Below, in pieces: positions 27,269-36,695 of a stretch of 64,000 nucleotides of DNA; the first letter of the stretch is position 1, and the number at the start of each line of letters is the position of its first letter. Under the pieces are notes generated by a model. That model worked only from the letters and a program-made list of their open reading frames with translations. It was not told the DNA's origin and did not search any database. Source of the DNA: CAZHON01 sp964534565 (GTDB taxonomy: Bacteria; Patescibacteriota; Gracilibacteria; Peribacterales; Peribacteraceae); the NCBI GenBank assembly GCA_964534565.1, contig CAZHON010000001.1, positions 1-64,000 on the forward strand, written 5' to 3'. A program made the position numbers and the translations under genes.

Positions 27269-28345
27269 ATCGCAGACCCCTATTCCACACTCGGCGTTTC
27301 ACGCGATGCGTCCGCAGACGACATCAAAAAGACGTACCGAAAATTGAGCAAAGAGTGGCACCCCGACAAACACAAAGGGGACAAAGCAGCCGAGCAGAAA
27401 TTCAAGGAAATCAACGAAGCGTACGAAGTGCTCAGCGACCCGACGAAGAAGCAACAGTACGATCAGTTCGGAACGACGGGAAACGGAGCGGGAGGATTCG
27501 GAGGGGGCGGTTTTGATTTCTCATCCTTCGGTGGCGGACAGGGAGGCATGCCGGATTTGGAAGATTTGCTCGGGTCGTTCTTCGGTGGCGGACGCAGGAG
27601 CGGACGACAGGCACAGAAAGGTGAGGACTTGGAGGTGCAAATCACCATCTCGTTCGCAGAAGTTGTGACAGGCACCGTGCGTGACATCACACTTCGAAAA
27701 TTGGCCGAATGTGAAACCTGTGGAGGCAACGGAGCGGCGCCCGGATCGTCACTTGAAACGTGTGAGGTGTGCAAAGGAACAGGCCAAGTGACGCGTCGTG
27801 CACAGTCGTTTTTTGGCACCATAGAGCAGCGCGGACTGTGTGACACCTGCAAAGGTTCCGGCAAAATTCCGAAAGAAAAATGCAAGACATGCGATGGCGA
27901 AGGACGCGTGAAAAAAGATGTCACAGTGCAGGTGCGCGTTCCTGCCGGCATCAACGACGGACAGGCATTGCGCGTCGAAGGCGGTGGCGCCGCGGGACGT
28001 CGTGGAGAAAAGGCGGGAGATCTTTTTGTGCACGTTGTCGTGGCCGATGACGAACGTTTCGTACGCGAAGGAGACGATGTGCGCACGACACTCACGGTGC
28101 ATGTACTGCAGGCGCTGTTGGGCGACGACATCGATATCGAAACCGTTCATGGGAAAATGCGCATTCATGTTCCCGAAGGAACGCAACCCGGTCACGTGTT
28201 GCGACTGAAGGGCAAAGGATTACCGGTGCTCGGGACCAGCCGAATGGGCGATCACTACGTGACGATCGACGTGGAAATTCCAAAGAAGTTGAGTCGTGCG
28301 GAACGCGCTCTGCTCGACGATTGGAAGCAATTGAAAGGGGCATAA
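27269..28345 (+). CDS. dnaJ: Chaperone DnaJ, apparently starting at AUC
   Basis: 358 aa. J-domain (DPYSTLGVSRDASADDIKK, HPD in WHPDKHKGD), G/F-rich linker, four CxxCxGxG zinc modules (CETCGGNG, CEVCKGTG, CDTCKGSG, CKTCDGEG) and a C-terminal substrate domain. Co-chaperone of DnaK. There is no ATG, GTG or TTG in frame between the upstream stop (27131) and the TTG at 27344, which would delete half the J-domain. The ATC at 27269 aligns with the expected Met of M-A-D-P-Y and has TATACT 6 nt before it. The exact first codon is inference; a single-base sequencing error is the alternative. Confidence 0.88.
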   Translation: MADPYSTLGVSRDASADDIKKTYRKLSKEWHPDKHKGDKAAEQKFKEINEAYEVLSDPTKKQQYDQFGTTGNGAGGFGGGGFDFSSFGGGQGGMPDLEDLLGSFFGGGRRSGRQAQKGEDLEVQITISFAEVVTGTVRDITLRKLAECETCGGNGAAPGSSLETCEVCKGTGQVTRRAQSFFGTIEQRGLCDTCKGSGKIPKEKCKTCDGEGRVKKDVTVQVRVPAGINDGQALRVEGGGAAGRRGEKAGDLFVHVVVADDERFVREGDDVRTTLTVHVLQALLGDDIDIETVHGKMRIHVPEGTQPGHVLRLKGKGLPVLGTSRMGDHYVTIDVEIPKKLSRAERALLDDWKQLKGA

Positions 28346-28529
28346 TTCCTTTAAACAAAGCCATTTCATAAAAATTTGGACGGAGGATTTTGTGAACGGA
28401 TGAAACGAGCGCATCTCGGAGGAAGTTTTTGGAGGCATGGTCACCATTCACCGTCCGCAGCAGGAGGCGCTGAAAATGACATTCCGTCTATTGGTTGCAT
28501 AGGCGCGTTTCGGTAGGCTGGTGTGCGCA
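28346..28529. other. Intergenic region dnaJ to beta-propeller gene
   Basis: 184 bp. No gene recognised. A TAGGCT -10-like box at 28514-28519 precedes the next gene. Purine-rich GGAGGA stretches near 28381, 28418 and 28462 are not followed by a convincing ORF. Confidence 0.5.
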
Positions 28530-31500
28530 GTGCGCAGACTCTTCCTCATCATTGCCGGGATCATTGTCCTCGTTCTTCTGTTTACGTTTTTGCGTTCACC
28601 GCGATCACTGCAGGGAAGCGTGCTTCAATGTACGCCGACGAATGCCTCGATTGTGAAATACACGCCACCAACAACGCACGCGACCCCGGGGGGAATTGTG
28701 AATGGAGGAGACGGCAACATGTGGTTCACCGAAATCGACGGAAACAAGATCGCAAAAATTGATCCGACCGATTTGATTACGGAGTATCCGGTCACGGCAG
28801 GGTCCCGCCCCGAGACGCTTGTGAACGGTCCCGACAACAACCTGTGGTTCACAGCCGACGCTCGAAACAAAATCGGCAAAATGACGAAGACAGGAACCGT
28901 GACGGAATATTCGCCCCTCACGGCGAACGCCACTCCCACAAAAATCACGACAGGTCCCGATGGAAACCTGTGGTTCATCGAACAATCGGTGGGAAAAATC
29001 GGAAAAATCACAACCGCGGGTGTGGTGTCGGAGTACCCCGTATCCGCAACCGTGGTGATGAACGACATCGTCGCAGGGTCCGACAATGCACTGTGGTTTA
29101 CGGAAGCGAATGTGAACAAAATCGGTCGCATGACGACCACGGGAACGGTCACGCATTTCCCGATTCCCACGGCAAACTCCAGTCCGAATGGGATTGCACT
29201 CGCTCCGGATGGCAGCTTGTGGTTCACCGAGAGTACGGGCAATAAAATTGGAAAAATCACTCCAGGTGGAATGGTCACCGAGTACCCCATTCTCAGTCCC
29301 AACGCAGGTGCCGGGGAGATTGTGGTCGATAGTGATGGAACGATATGGTTCGCAGAATCCTCTCTTGGAAAAATCGGTCGAATGCTCCCGAACGGAAGCA
29401 TGACGGAATACATCATCCCCTCCACAGGACCATTTCAGTTGGCGGTGGATACAATCACGATTGGAACGAATGGAAACATTTGGTTCACCGCCTACAGCGG
29501 CACAACCGATGTTGTCGGAATGCTCAGCTGCGGTGCCACGTCCGGCAGTGCATCGAGTGTGATGTGTGCACAGCTATTCTGTGATCCACCCGGTCCAGGG
29601 TGCACCGTTACGGGTCCGGCGCCCGTCGATGCGAACGGTTGTCATACGGCATGCGCACCCATGACCTGTGCTCAGCAAAGCCAGGAGGCGATCCTGGGGG
29701 CGGCCTGTTTCATTGATGAGGAGTATTCGCTCAAGACCCCCGATTTCATTCCAGGGAATATGATCATCGGTCCCGACAATAATTTGTGGTTCACCGAAAA
29801 ATCGAGCGGACAGCCGACGGTGGGGCGCATCGGTACAATGACGCTCACCGGTGAGGCATCGGACTTTCTCCTACGGACTCAAGGCAACACGCCGATCGAT
29901 ATCGTGAAGGGACTCGACACGATATGGTACACAGAACAGGGAACCCCGAACGTTGCCAAAATTACCACGGCGGGTGTCTCCACCGAGTATGCGACTCCCT
30001 CCAGTTCCGCGGACCCCACGGGCATAGCCGTCACATCCGACGGAACGGTGTGGTTCACGCAGCCCACGCTGAACAAGATTGCGAAAATGACGCCTGCAGG
30101 TTCGGTGAGTGAGTTCACTCCACCTACGGCAGGAGCCGCTCCCACAAGCATCACTGTCGGTCCCGATGGCAACATTTGGTTTGTGGAAAGTGGCATCAAC
30201 AAAATCGCGCAGCTCACTATCTCTACGGGAAAAATTACGGAGTTCAGCTCCTCCGGTTCGGTCATCAGTCCCGCGCGCATCATCGGCGGTCCCGATGGAA
30301 ATTTGTGGTTTACCGATCTTGGAAATCGTCTCGGCAAAATGACAACGACCGGACAAGCATCCCTCTTCCCTCTTCTCACTCCGGGAAGCATCAATGATCA
30401 GACGATCATCACCTTTGCTCCCGACAACACCATCTGGTTTGCTGAGGCGAATGGGATGTTCCTTGCAAACATGTCCACAACCGGACAAGTGACCCGCTAT
30501 CCCTTCTCCGCCGAGAGTACGTCGATCGGAACGGTGTTGAAGATGCCCGATGGCAGTCTGCGATTTGTCGACAAGGGGGCAAAGAAAATCGGAAAGGCGG
30601 TTTGCACCATGACGACTAGTGCAGGGTCTTCGGCACAACCCACAGTGACCAGTAGTGTGAACACCGCAGGCACCTTCACTGCAACAGGTCCCGACGGGTC
30701 GGTGGCCAAAGCGGGGGAAACGTTGTACGTGCAGTTCGGTTCGCCGTTCGTTCTCGATTGGGATCACAGCGGCACGCCGGGAAATGATTGCGTGAATTTA
30801 ACGAACGTCGGCAAGGATTGGTCGCCTAAAACCGCGAAGGGTTCGCGAACGATTAAAGATGCCAACGGCCGCTCGCATACGTACTACTTGGAATGTCTCG
30901 ACAACACGATTCAGTGGATCAACGTCGTATTCTATAAACCGAAGGACGGACCGATCGTCAATGAGGCGTTGCCCATTGGCGGACTGCCTCCCACCTCTTT
31001 CCGCGTGTTTGGACCGCAAGGACAAGTGGCCAATGCAGGAGGAACAATCATCGTGAATGCCGAGGACGATCCGATTGTGACGTTCGAATGGAATCACACA
31101 GAACTGGGACGTGACAGTGTGTGTTCGGGAACGGAAGGGCTGAAGGGATTGCCGTACTCGTACGGTATCGAAGGAGTGGCCGTCGGCTCGGCTCCGAAAA
31201 CAATTACCTTCCGTCTGACCTGCGGCAGCACACGCAACCGCGTGACACAACAGGTCTACGTCGACATTCGATCCACCAGTAGCAGTGTGCCGACAGTCGC
31301 TTCTTCGTCGTTGGATCGTGGCGAAAACAGCGTTGCCTCTGCGCCGACGCTTGGTGCTGCGTGTGGAAACGGTTCGTATGACGACGGAGAGCTCTGTGAC
31401 GATGCAAATTCGCGCAACGGAGACGGTTGTACGGCGCTCTGCATGATCGAAGCGGGTTACCAGTGCTTCGGCACTCCAAGCGTTTGTACGCCCATTTGTG

Positions 31501-32387
31501 GAGATGGTATGAAGCGTCCCGGAGAAGACTGTGATGATCGTAATACCAATGACGGAGACGGTTGCTCTGGCTCTTGCACCGTGGAACCGGGATGGACCTG
31601 CCAGAGCATTGCCTGCCAGCCGATTTGCGGTGACGGACTTCTGCGAGGATCGGAGTTGTGTGACGATGGAAACAATCGAGACGGAGATGGCTGCGCGTTC
31701 GGATGCGGTATTGAAAAGGGCTATCTCTGCAGCGGCGAACCGAGCCAGTGCGTGTTCGTGAATTATCAATTCGAGAATACGTCTTCTTCCGAAGATTACT
31801 TCTCCGAAATTTACGGAAATAAACCGGGGGAGTCCTCTGTCAGCAGCGCTCCTGTATTCCGTCCGGTGCTGGAAGTGAGCAGCGCGCCTGCTCGGTCAGC
31901 GGGAGAGGTGTTCGGTGAAACGGTTGTTATCAACGGGGTGGTACAGCAAGTACAGACATCGTCTCAAAAGAGCAGGTATTACATTCCTGTCACGTGTGGA
32001 AACAGTATCGTCGATCCGGAAGAAGTGTGTGATCGCGGAGACGCCAATGCCGATACGCCCGGTGCGCTCTGTCGTAAAAATTGTCAGCTTGCTCGTTGCG
32101 GTGACGGCATCATCGATGCGCCGTTCGAACAGTGCGACGACGGCTCATTGAATGCAGACACGCTCACGGCAACGTGCAGTGCCGCTTGTCGTATTCTCTC
32201 GCCAGCAGTCATGTCCTCCGCTGCCTCCGTGGCAGGGCAGTCCATCGAACAGAATGGGTACCAAGTTACGCTCTATCCTGCCGCATCCCACTCCCCTGTG
32301 GGTTCCACGGGTCCCGGCGCCCTTGCCGTGATGGCGGGTGGAGCAGCCGCAGGAATCGGTTGGGCACGACGAAAGAGGAAGGTGTAA
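28530..32387 (+). CDS. Giant surface protein: Vgb-type beta-propeller plus DUF4215 repeats
   Basis: ~1285 aa. N-terminal signal anchor (RRLFLIIAGIIVLVLLFTFL), then about 14 repeats of the virginiamycin-B-lyase/streptogramin-lyase propeller form (GPDGNLWFTE, NKIGKIT, G-VTEYP) over residues ~40-690. Three DUF4215 modules (CGNGSYDDGELCDDANS and relatives) and two further Cys modules follow. The C-terminus is TGPG, a hydrophobic helix and RRKRKV. Family propellers can bind ligands, and lyase function is not implied. The GTG at 28530 is preferred because TAGGCT lies 10 nt before it; GTG 28521 is possible. Confidence 0.85.
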   Translation: MRRLFLIIAGIIVLVLLFTFLRSPRSLQGSVLQCTPTNASIVKYTPPTTHATPGGIVNGGDGNMWFTEIDGNKIAKIDPTDLITEYPVTAGSRPETLVNGPDNNLWFTADARNKIGKMTKTGTVTEYSPLTANATPTKITTGPDGNLWFIEQSVGKIGKITTAGVVSEYPVSATVVMNDIVAGSDNALWFTEANVNKIGRMTTTGTVTHFPIPTANSSPNGIALAPDGSLWFTESTGNKIGKITPGGMVTEYPILSPNAGAGEIVVDSDGTIWFAESSLGKIGRMLPNGSMTEYIIPSTGPFQLAVDTITIGTNGNIWFTAYSGTTDVVGMLSCGATSGSASSVMCAQLFCDPPGPGCTVTGPAPVDANGCHTACAPMTCAQQSQEAILGAACFIDEEYSLKTPDFIPGNMIIGPDNNLWFTEKSSGQPTVGRIGTMTLTGEASDFLLRTQGNTPIDIVKGLDTIWYTEQGTPNVAKITTAGVSTEYATPSSSADPTGIAVTSDGTVWFTQPTLNKIAKMTPAGSVSEFTPPTAGAAPTSITVGPDGNIWFVESGINKIAQLTISTGKITEFSSSGSVISPARIIGGPDGNLWFTDLGNRLGKMTTTGQASLFPLLTPGSINDQTIITFAPDNTIWFAEANGMFLANMSTTGQVTRYPFSAESTSIGTVLKMPDGSLRFVDKGAKKIGKAVCTMTTSAGSSAQPTVTSSVNTAGTFTATGPDGSVAKAGETLYVQFGSPFVLDWDHSGTPGNDCVNLTNVGKDWSPKTAKGSRTIKDANGRSHTYYLECLDNTIQWINVVFYKPKDGPIVNEALPIGGLPPTSFRVFGPQGQVANAGGTIIVNAEDDPIVTFEWNHTELGRDSVCSGTEGLKGLPYSYGIEGVAVGSAPKTITFRLTCGSTRNRVTQQVYVDIRSTSSSVPTVASSSLDRGENSVASAPTLGAACGNGSYDDGELCDDANSRNGDGCTALCMIEAGYQCFGTPSVCTPICGDGMKRPGEDCDDRNTNDGDGCSGSCTVEPGWTCQSIACQPICGDGLLRGSELCDDGNNRDGDGCAFGCGIEKGYLCSGEPSQCVFVNYQFENTSSSEDYFSEIYGNKPGESSVSSAPVFRPVLEVSSAPARSAGEVFGETVVINGVVQQVQTSSQKSRYYIPVTCGNSIVDPEEVCDRGDANADTPGALCRKNCQLARCGDGIIDAPFEQCDDGSLNADTLTATCSAACRILSPAVMSSAASVAGQSIEQNGYQVTLYPAASHSPVGSTGPGALAVMAGGAAAGIGWARRKRKV

Positions 32388-32406
32388 AACACTGCTCCAA
32401 CACTTC

Positions 32407-32970
32407 TTAGATATCGAGGTTCTCGAGACCGTCGTCTTTTGCCATGATCACCGGAGTCAGCTCCTCACTGCTTTGTGATGGTGCGCTCTTCTCCTGTTTC
32501 ATCTTCAAAAGAATCTGACGGAATTCTCCTTCCCCAATACTTTCGGTGGTGAGGTCAGCGAGAGTCGGTAACGATGCGACGTGCAAGTGCACGATGCGAC
32601 GGAAGTACGGAGACATCGGCGGCAAAGCGATGCGATGTCCTGTGCGGCGAACGAACTCGGCCTTCTGTTCTGCAATGCTGCGCACACGGTCTTCCTGCTC
32701 CTTGCGGTATCCGTCGACATCCAACACCACAAAGACTGCGCTGTCTGCGTGCTGTTTTGCGCGAAGGATCGACTTGAGAAGATGCTGGAGGGAATTGAGC
32801 GTTTCTCCGTGCCACCCAATCAGCTGACGTGGTTCGGGACAATCGATCGTCACGCGGAGAATGTTGTCTCCTTCTTTCGCGATGCTGATTCCATTGAAGT
32901 TCAGCTGCAATTCTGCGAGAAGTTTTTTCAGCGTGTCTTCGATGAGGGTTTGGTCGATAGTGGTTGTCAT
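32407..32970 (-). CDS. KH-R3H RNA-binding protein, Jag/KhpB-like
   Basis: 187 aa. A KH-type segment with the GxxG-like IGWHGETLNSLQHLL loop (residues ~50-70), then an R3H domain (RKEQEDRVRSIAEQKAEFV, ALPPMSPYFRRIVHLHV). KhpB/EloR/Jag proteins bind RNA and affect cell elongation. In many bacteria jag follows yidC; here it is 22 kb away. The ATG at 32970 is preferred to the TTG at 32976, with TGC-TACCCT 9 nt upstream. Confidence 0.88.
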   Translation of the reverse strand: MTTTIDQTLIEDTLKKLLAELQLNFNGISIAKEGDNILRVTIDCPEPRQLIGWHGETLNSLQHLLKSILRAKQHADSAVFVVLDVDGYRKEQEDRVRSIAEQKAEFVRRTGHRIALPPMSPYFRRIVHLHVASLPTLADLTTESIGEGEFRQILLKMKQEKSAPSQSSEELTPVIMAKDDGLENLDI

Positions 32971-33034
32971 GCGCAAGGCAGGGTAGCAGGCGACCTCGCA
33001 TCCGCAAAGCGCCGCGTGGTCATTGAGACGATAC

Positions 33035-33060
33035 GAAAAAGGCCTCCTTACGGAGGCCTC
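33035..33060 (-). terminator. Intrinsic terminator after the HU gene
   Basis: On the minus strand AGGCCTCC-GTAA-GGAGGCCT is followed by TTTTT. A strong, perfect 8-bp stem placed 24 bp after the HU stop. Confidence 0.9.
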
Positions 33061-33083
33061 TTCATCTTCAAAAGAAAACGGAT

Positions 33084-33365
33084 TTAGCGAACTGCGTCCT
33101 TGAGAGTCTTTCCAGCCTTGAAGGATGGAACCTTCATAGCAGGGATAGAAATCTTCTGGCTTGGGTTGCGTGGGTTGACACCCATGCGAGCTGCGCGCTT
33201 GGAAACGCGGAACGTACCGAAACCAGTGATCGTCACGTTGTTGCCCTTCTTGAGCTCCTTCGTGATTGTAGTCGTCAGGGCTTCGAGAGCCATCTGAGAT
33301 GCACGCTTCGTAACGCCGGCGGCGTTAGCGAGAGTGGCGATAAGGTCCTGCTTGGACAAAGCCAT
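33084..33365 (-). CDS. HU/IHF-family DNA-binding protein
   Basis: 93 aa, standard HU length. It starts MALSKQDLIATLANAAG and contains the beta-arm signature GFGTFRVSKRAARMGVNPR and the C-terminal FKAGKTLKDAV. It is a nucleoid-compacting dimer. The ATG at 33365 matches the family; TACCCC lies 8 nt before it. Followed by a strong terminator. Confidence 0.95.
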   Translation of the reverse strand: MALSKQDLIATLANAAGVTKRASQMALEALTTTITKELKKGNNVTITGFGTFRVSKRAARMGVNPRNPSQKISIPAMKVPSFKAGKTLKDAVR

Positions 33366-33692
33366 AGACAAGGGGGGTAGGAAGTGAACAATTGTAGTCT
33401 AGGACGCTCCTTCGCTAGTGCAAGCCAAAAACTCGGTGCCCAAATGTAAGAATAGTTTACATATGGCTTCATGGAGCCAAGAAGCTTGGGTACAAACTGT
33501 GCTCACGATGGGGGTAAAAATGTGTTGGACTGAAGCCAAATTCCAAGAATTTTGAGTCTAACAGGGGATTTTGCCCGTGCTCACGTGGGAGCAAGAGAGA
33601 GTGAATTCTGTAAAAAAGTATTCGTGAAAAATAGTGGAAACAAATTTTCATTTTCTTGCTCCGCTTCATTCTCTTCCCTACCCTTCGGTCCA

Positions 33693-36044
33693 ATGCCAAC
33701 GCATTTAGTCATCGTCGAGTCACCAACAAAAGCACGCACGATCAAGCGTTTTCTTGGAAAAGAATACGTCGTCGAAGCGAGCATGGGTCACGTGCGCGAT
33801 CTGCCAAGCAGCACGCTCGCGATTGATGTCGAAAAAGATTACGCACCAACGTACGAGGTGCCAGACGAGAAAGCGTCGACGGTGAAACATTTGAAATCTC
33901 TCCTCAAGGACGCAGATGATCTGTGGATCGCGACTGATGAAGATCGTGAAGGAGAAGCCATCGGTTGGCACTTGCTGCAAGTGCTCGACCCCAAGCATAC
34001 GAAGCCGACAAAGCGCATTGTCTTCCACGAAATTACCAAACCTGCACTGTTGCATGCGGTGGAAAATCCTCGCGATCTCGATCTGCAATTGGTGCACGCC
34101 CAAGAGGCACGACGCATTCTCGATCGTCTCGTCGGTTACACGCTCTCTCCGTTCCTCTGGAAAAAAATTTACAGCGGACTGTCCGCAGGACGTGTGCAGA
34201 GTGTTGCCGTGCGCATGATCGTCGATCGTGAAAAAGAAATTCGCGCATTCATTCCGGTGGAGTACTGGTCGGTCGAGGCACAACTGCAAACGAAGAAAGG
34301 AGAAACCTTCACCGGTGCACTCGAGCGCCGCGACGGAGAAAAGTTCATTGTGCGCAGTCAGGAGGAAGCGGACCAAGTGATGAAAGACATCAAGGGTGCG
34401 GCCTACACGGTTGCAGACTTGGAAGAGAAAGAAGTGAAGCGCACTCCCCCACCGCCATTCACGACCTCCACATTGCAGCAGGAAGGAAGCCGCAAACTTG
34501 GCTTTTCCGTGAAGCAAACAATGGTCGTGGCGCAGCAGCTGTACGAAGGAGTGTCTCTTGGAAAAGGTGAGGGCGCAGCGGGTCTCATTACCTACATGCG
34601 TACTGACAGCGTGAACTTGGGTGACCAGGCACTTGCCGATGTGAAAGACACGATTCAGCAACAGTTCGGCCGTGAGTATGTGCTCAGTGAGCCACGCAAA
34701 TTCAAGACGAAGAGCAAGGGCGCACAGGAAGCACACGAAGCAATTCGTCCGACCGATGTGCATCGCACGCCGCAGTCCCTCGCAAGCGTGCTCGATGCAC
34801 AGCAACTCAAGCTCTATACCCTCATTTGGAATCGCACGATGGCGACCCAAATGCCACCTGCAGAATTTAAGCGCGTCGGTGTCGACATCACCGCCGACAA
34901 ATACAGCTTCCGCGCAACGGGACAGACCGTGATCTTCGACGGGTACCTGCGCGTCTACAGCGAAGGAAAAGATGACACGCCGGAGGGTGAAGACGAAGAC
35001 GGTGAGAAGCGTTTGCCACCCCTTGCAAAGGGCGATGACCTCACTTGCAACGAAGTCATTCCTGCCCAGCACTTCACCAAGCCGCCTGCACGCTACACCG
35101 AAGCAAGTTTGGTGAAGCACATGGAAGAAGAAGGCATCGGCCGTCCAAGTACCTACGCTCCAACAATCTCCACGATCATTGCACGCGGCTACATTCAGAA
35201 AGAAGGACGCACGCTGATTCCCGAAGACATTGCCTTCACCGTGACCGATCTTCTCGCAGAACACTTCCCCGACATCGTGGACCTTCAGTTCACGGCGAAG
35301 ATGGAAACACAGCTCGACGACATCGCCGAAGGAAAAGAAGATCGTGTGGAATTCCTCCGCGACTTCTTCGTTCCCTTCAAGAAAAACATCGATCTCAAGA
35401 CGAAGGAGCTGCAGAAGAAAGATATCCTGAAGGAGCGTGTGGTGGGTATTGATCCTGCAAGTGGCAAAGAGGTGATCGCAAGAACGGGCCGCTTTGGCCC
35501 CTACGTGCAGCTTGGTCGCCCGGAGGAGGCTCCATCAGGAAAAAGGAAGAAAGGCGCTGCGAAGGAGCTTAAAACAGCATCCTTGCCCAAGCACATGTCG
35601 ATCGACGGAGTCTTGCTGGAGCAGGCGATGGCATTGCTCTCGTTCCCAAAGACCCTTGGTCAGCACGAAGGCAACGATATGGTGCTCTCGCTCGGTCGCT
35701 TCGGTCCGTACATCAAGTGCGGCGAAATCTCCGTGTCACTTCCCAAGGAGGCCGATCCCCTCACGCTCGATCTTGCCGGCGCAGTGCAACTCTTCATCGA
35801 CCGCAAAGCACAGAAAGAAAAAGCAGCGAAGCCTCTGCGCGAACTTGGAAAAACGAAAGAAGGAAAAGATATCTTGGTGAAGGACGGTCGCTACGGTCCG
35901 TACGTGACGGACGGAACAACGAACTGTTCCGTTCCAAAGCGTTTCACTCCCGACACGATTACACTCGAAGAGGCGATGGAGCTTTTGGAAAAGAAAAAGA
36001 CATCGCCAAAGCGAGCATGGGGAAAGAGGGCGCCACGGGGGTAA
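33693..36044 (+). CDS. topA: DNA topoisomerase I
   Basis: 783 aa. Type IA topoisomerase relaxing negative supercoils. The N-terminal Toprim (LVIVESPTKARTIKRFLG, ATDEDREGEAIGWHL), the catalytic Tyr in GLITYMRTDS, and EEGIGRPSTYAPTI are all present. The C-terminal part lacks Cys4 zinc ribbons. Instead it has three repeats around FGPYVQLG/FGPYIKCG/YGPYVTDG, as in zinc-free TopA forms. The ATG at 33693 fits the family and has TACCCT 8 nt upstream; the in-frame extension to 33552 is rejected. Confidence 0.95.
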   Translation: MPTHLVIVESPTKARTIKRFLGKEYVVEASMGHVRDLPSSTLAIDVEKDYAPTYEVPDEKASTVKHLKSLLKDADDLWIATDEDREGEAIGWHLLQVLDPKHTKPTKRIVFHEITKPALLHAVENPRDLDLQLVHAQEARRILDRLVGYTLSPFLWKKIYSGLSAGRVQSVAVRMIVDREKEIRAFIPVEYWSVEAQLQTKKGETFTGALERRDGEKFIVRSQEEADQVMKDIKGAAYTVADLEEKEVKRTPPPPFTTSTLQQEGSRKLGFSVKQTMVVAQQLYEGVSLGKGEGAAGLITYMRTDSVNLGDQALADVKDTIQQQFGREYVLSEPRKFKTKSKGAQEAHEAIRPTDVHRTPQSLASVLDAQQLKLYTLIWNRTMATQMPPAEFKRVGVDITADKYSFRATGQTVIFDGYLRVYSEGKDDTPEGEDEDGEKRLPPLAKGDDLTCNEVIPAQHFTKPPARYTEASLVKHMEEEGIGRPSTYAPTISTIIARGYIQKEGRTLIPEDIAFTVTDLLAEHFPDIVDLQFTAKMETQLDDIAEGKEDRVEFLRDFFVPFKKNIDLKTKELQKKDILKERVVGIDPASGKEVIARTGRFGPYVQLGRPEEAPSGKRKKGAAKELKTASLPKHMSIDGVLLEQAMALLSFPKTLGQHEGNDMVLSLGRFGPYIKCGEISVSLPKEADPLTLDLAGAVQLFIDRKAQKEKAAKPLRELGKTKEGKDILVKDGRYGPYVTDGTTNCSVPKRFTPDTITLEEAMELLEKKKTSPKRAWGKRAPRG

Positions 36045-36050
36045 GATTGA

Positions 36051-36410
36051 TCACTGCTCTTGGTCAGCTCGGGTCTTATTTTTGTCAGTTCGAGCGGAGC
36101 GAGAACTTCTGGAGATAGCCGGCGATTTTTTTGAAGCCGAAAGCAACGCAATCAATTCATGGTCATTTCGTATGAGGGCTTCTTTCTTTTTCCTGCTCCA
36201 ATCTTTCACAATTTTCTCCCATCGAATGGCTTCGTGGATATCATCGAAGGGATGTGCATACACCAGACGAATAGGTTTACGGCTTGCCGTATAAGAATGA
36301 GGATTTCGCTCATTTTCATGTTCAAAAATCCGTCGGCTCACATTGTTTGTGACTCCTGTGTAATATGTTCCGTCTCTGCAGAACAATAGATAAACCCAAT
36401 AGCATTTCAT
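36051..36410 (-). CDS. GIY-YIG endonuclease-domain protein
   Basis: 119 aa of the UPF0213/COG2827 type: YWVYLLFCRDGTYYTGVTN gives the GIY-YIG core, with the catalytic Arg in NNVSRRIFEHE and a later Glu in AIRWEKIVKDW. The C-terminal ~25 residues (SRSSRSARTDKNKTRAD) are encoded by the repeat that overlaps the 3' end. The ATG at 36410 has TATGTT 6 nt upstream. Inverted GAGCGGAGCGAG repeats flank it, suggesting a small mobile unit (inference). Confidence 0.88.
   Translation of the reverse strand: MKCYWVYLLFCRDGTYYTGVTNNVSRRIFEHENERNPHSYTASRKPIRLVYAHPFDDIHEAIRWEKIVKDWSRKKKEALIRNDHELIALLSASKKSPAISRSSRSARTDKNKTRADQEQ
36084..36112 (+). repeat. GAGCGGAGCGAG repeat, left copy
   Basis: GTCAGTTCGAGCGGAGCGAG-AACTTCT, inside the 3' end of the GIY-YIG gene. 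It is inverted relative to the right copy at 36437-36462. Confidence 0.75.
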
Positions 36411-36436
36411 GCAGTTAACATATTGCATAATAAAAA

Positions 36437-36462
36437 GACTTCTCGCTCCGCTCGAAGTGACA
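36437..36462 (-). repeat. GAGCGGAGCGAG repeat, right copy
   Basis: On the minus strand TGTCACTTCGAGCGGAGCGA-GAAGTC, just upstream of the GIY-YIG start. With the left copy it bounds a 379-bp interval. Confidence 0.75.
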
Positions 36463-36517
36463 TGAGAAAAGACATTCCTCTAAAGCAGAGAAAGACGTTC
36501 TGAATAAAACAAGAACT

Positions 36518-36593
36518 TGGCAGGCGCGGCAGGGCTCGAACCTACGACCCTCGGTTTTGGAGACCGATGCTCTACCAACTGAGCTACGCGCCT
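36518..36593 (-). tRNA. tRNA-Trp (anticodon CCA)
   Basis: 76-nt cloverleaf: acceptor AGGCGCG / CGCGCCT, discriminator G, encoded CCA. Anticodon stem CGGTC/GACCG-like around loop CTCCAAA, T-arm GTAGG-TTCGAGC-CCTGC. All stems pair well. CCA as Trp anticodon with no visible UCA partner fits standard UGA stops. Confidence 0.93.
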
Positions 36594-36695
36594 AGGCCAG
36601 CGGGATTGTACGCAACGCGAAAGCAAATGTCTCCCCTTTCTCAGAACCCCTAAAAGATCTCTCCAGCGCCACAGGGGGGCTAGAGAGGTCATAAA

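Noticed and set aside
27344..28345. dnaJ starting at the TTG at 27344
   Set aside because: It would remove the first half of the J-domain, which is encoded in frame immediately upstream.
33720..35264. 514-aa minus-strand ORF
   Set aside because: Antisense to topA; no family features, explained by codon bias.
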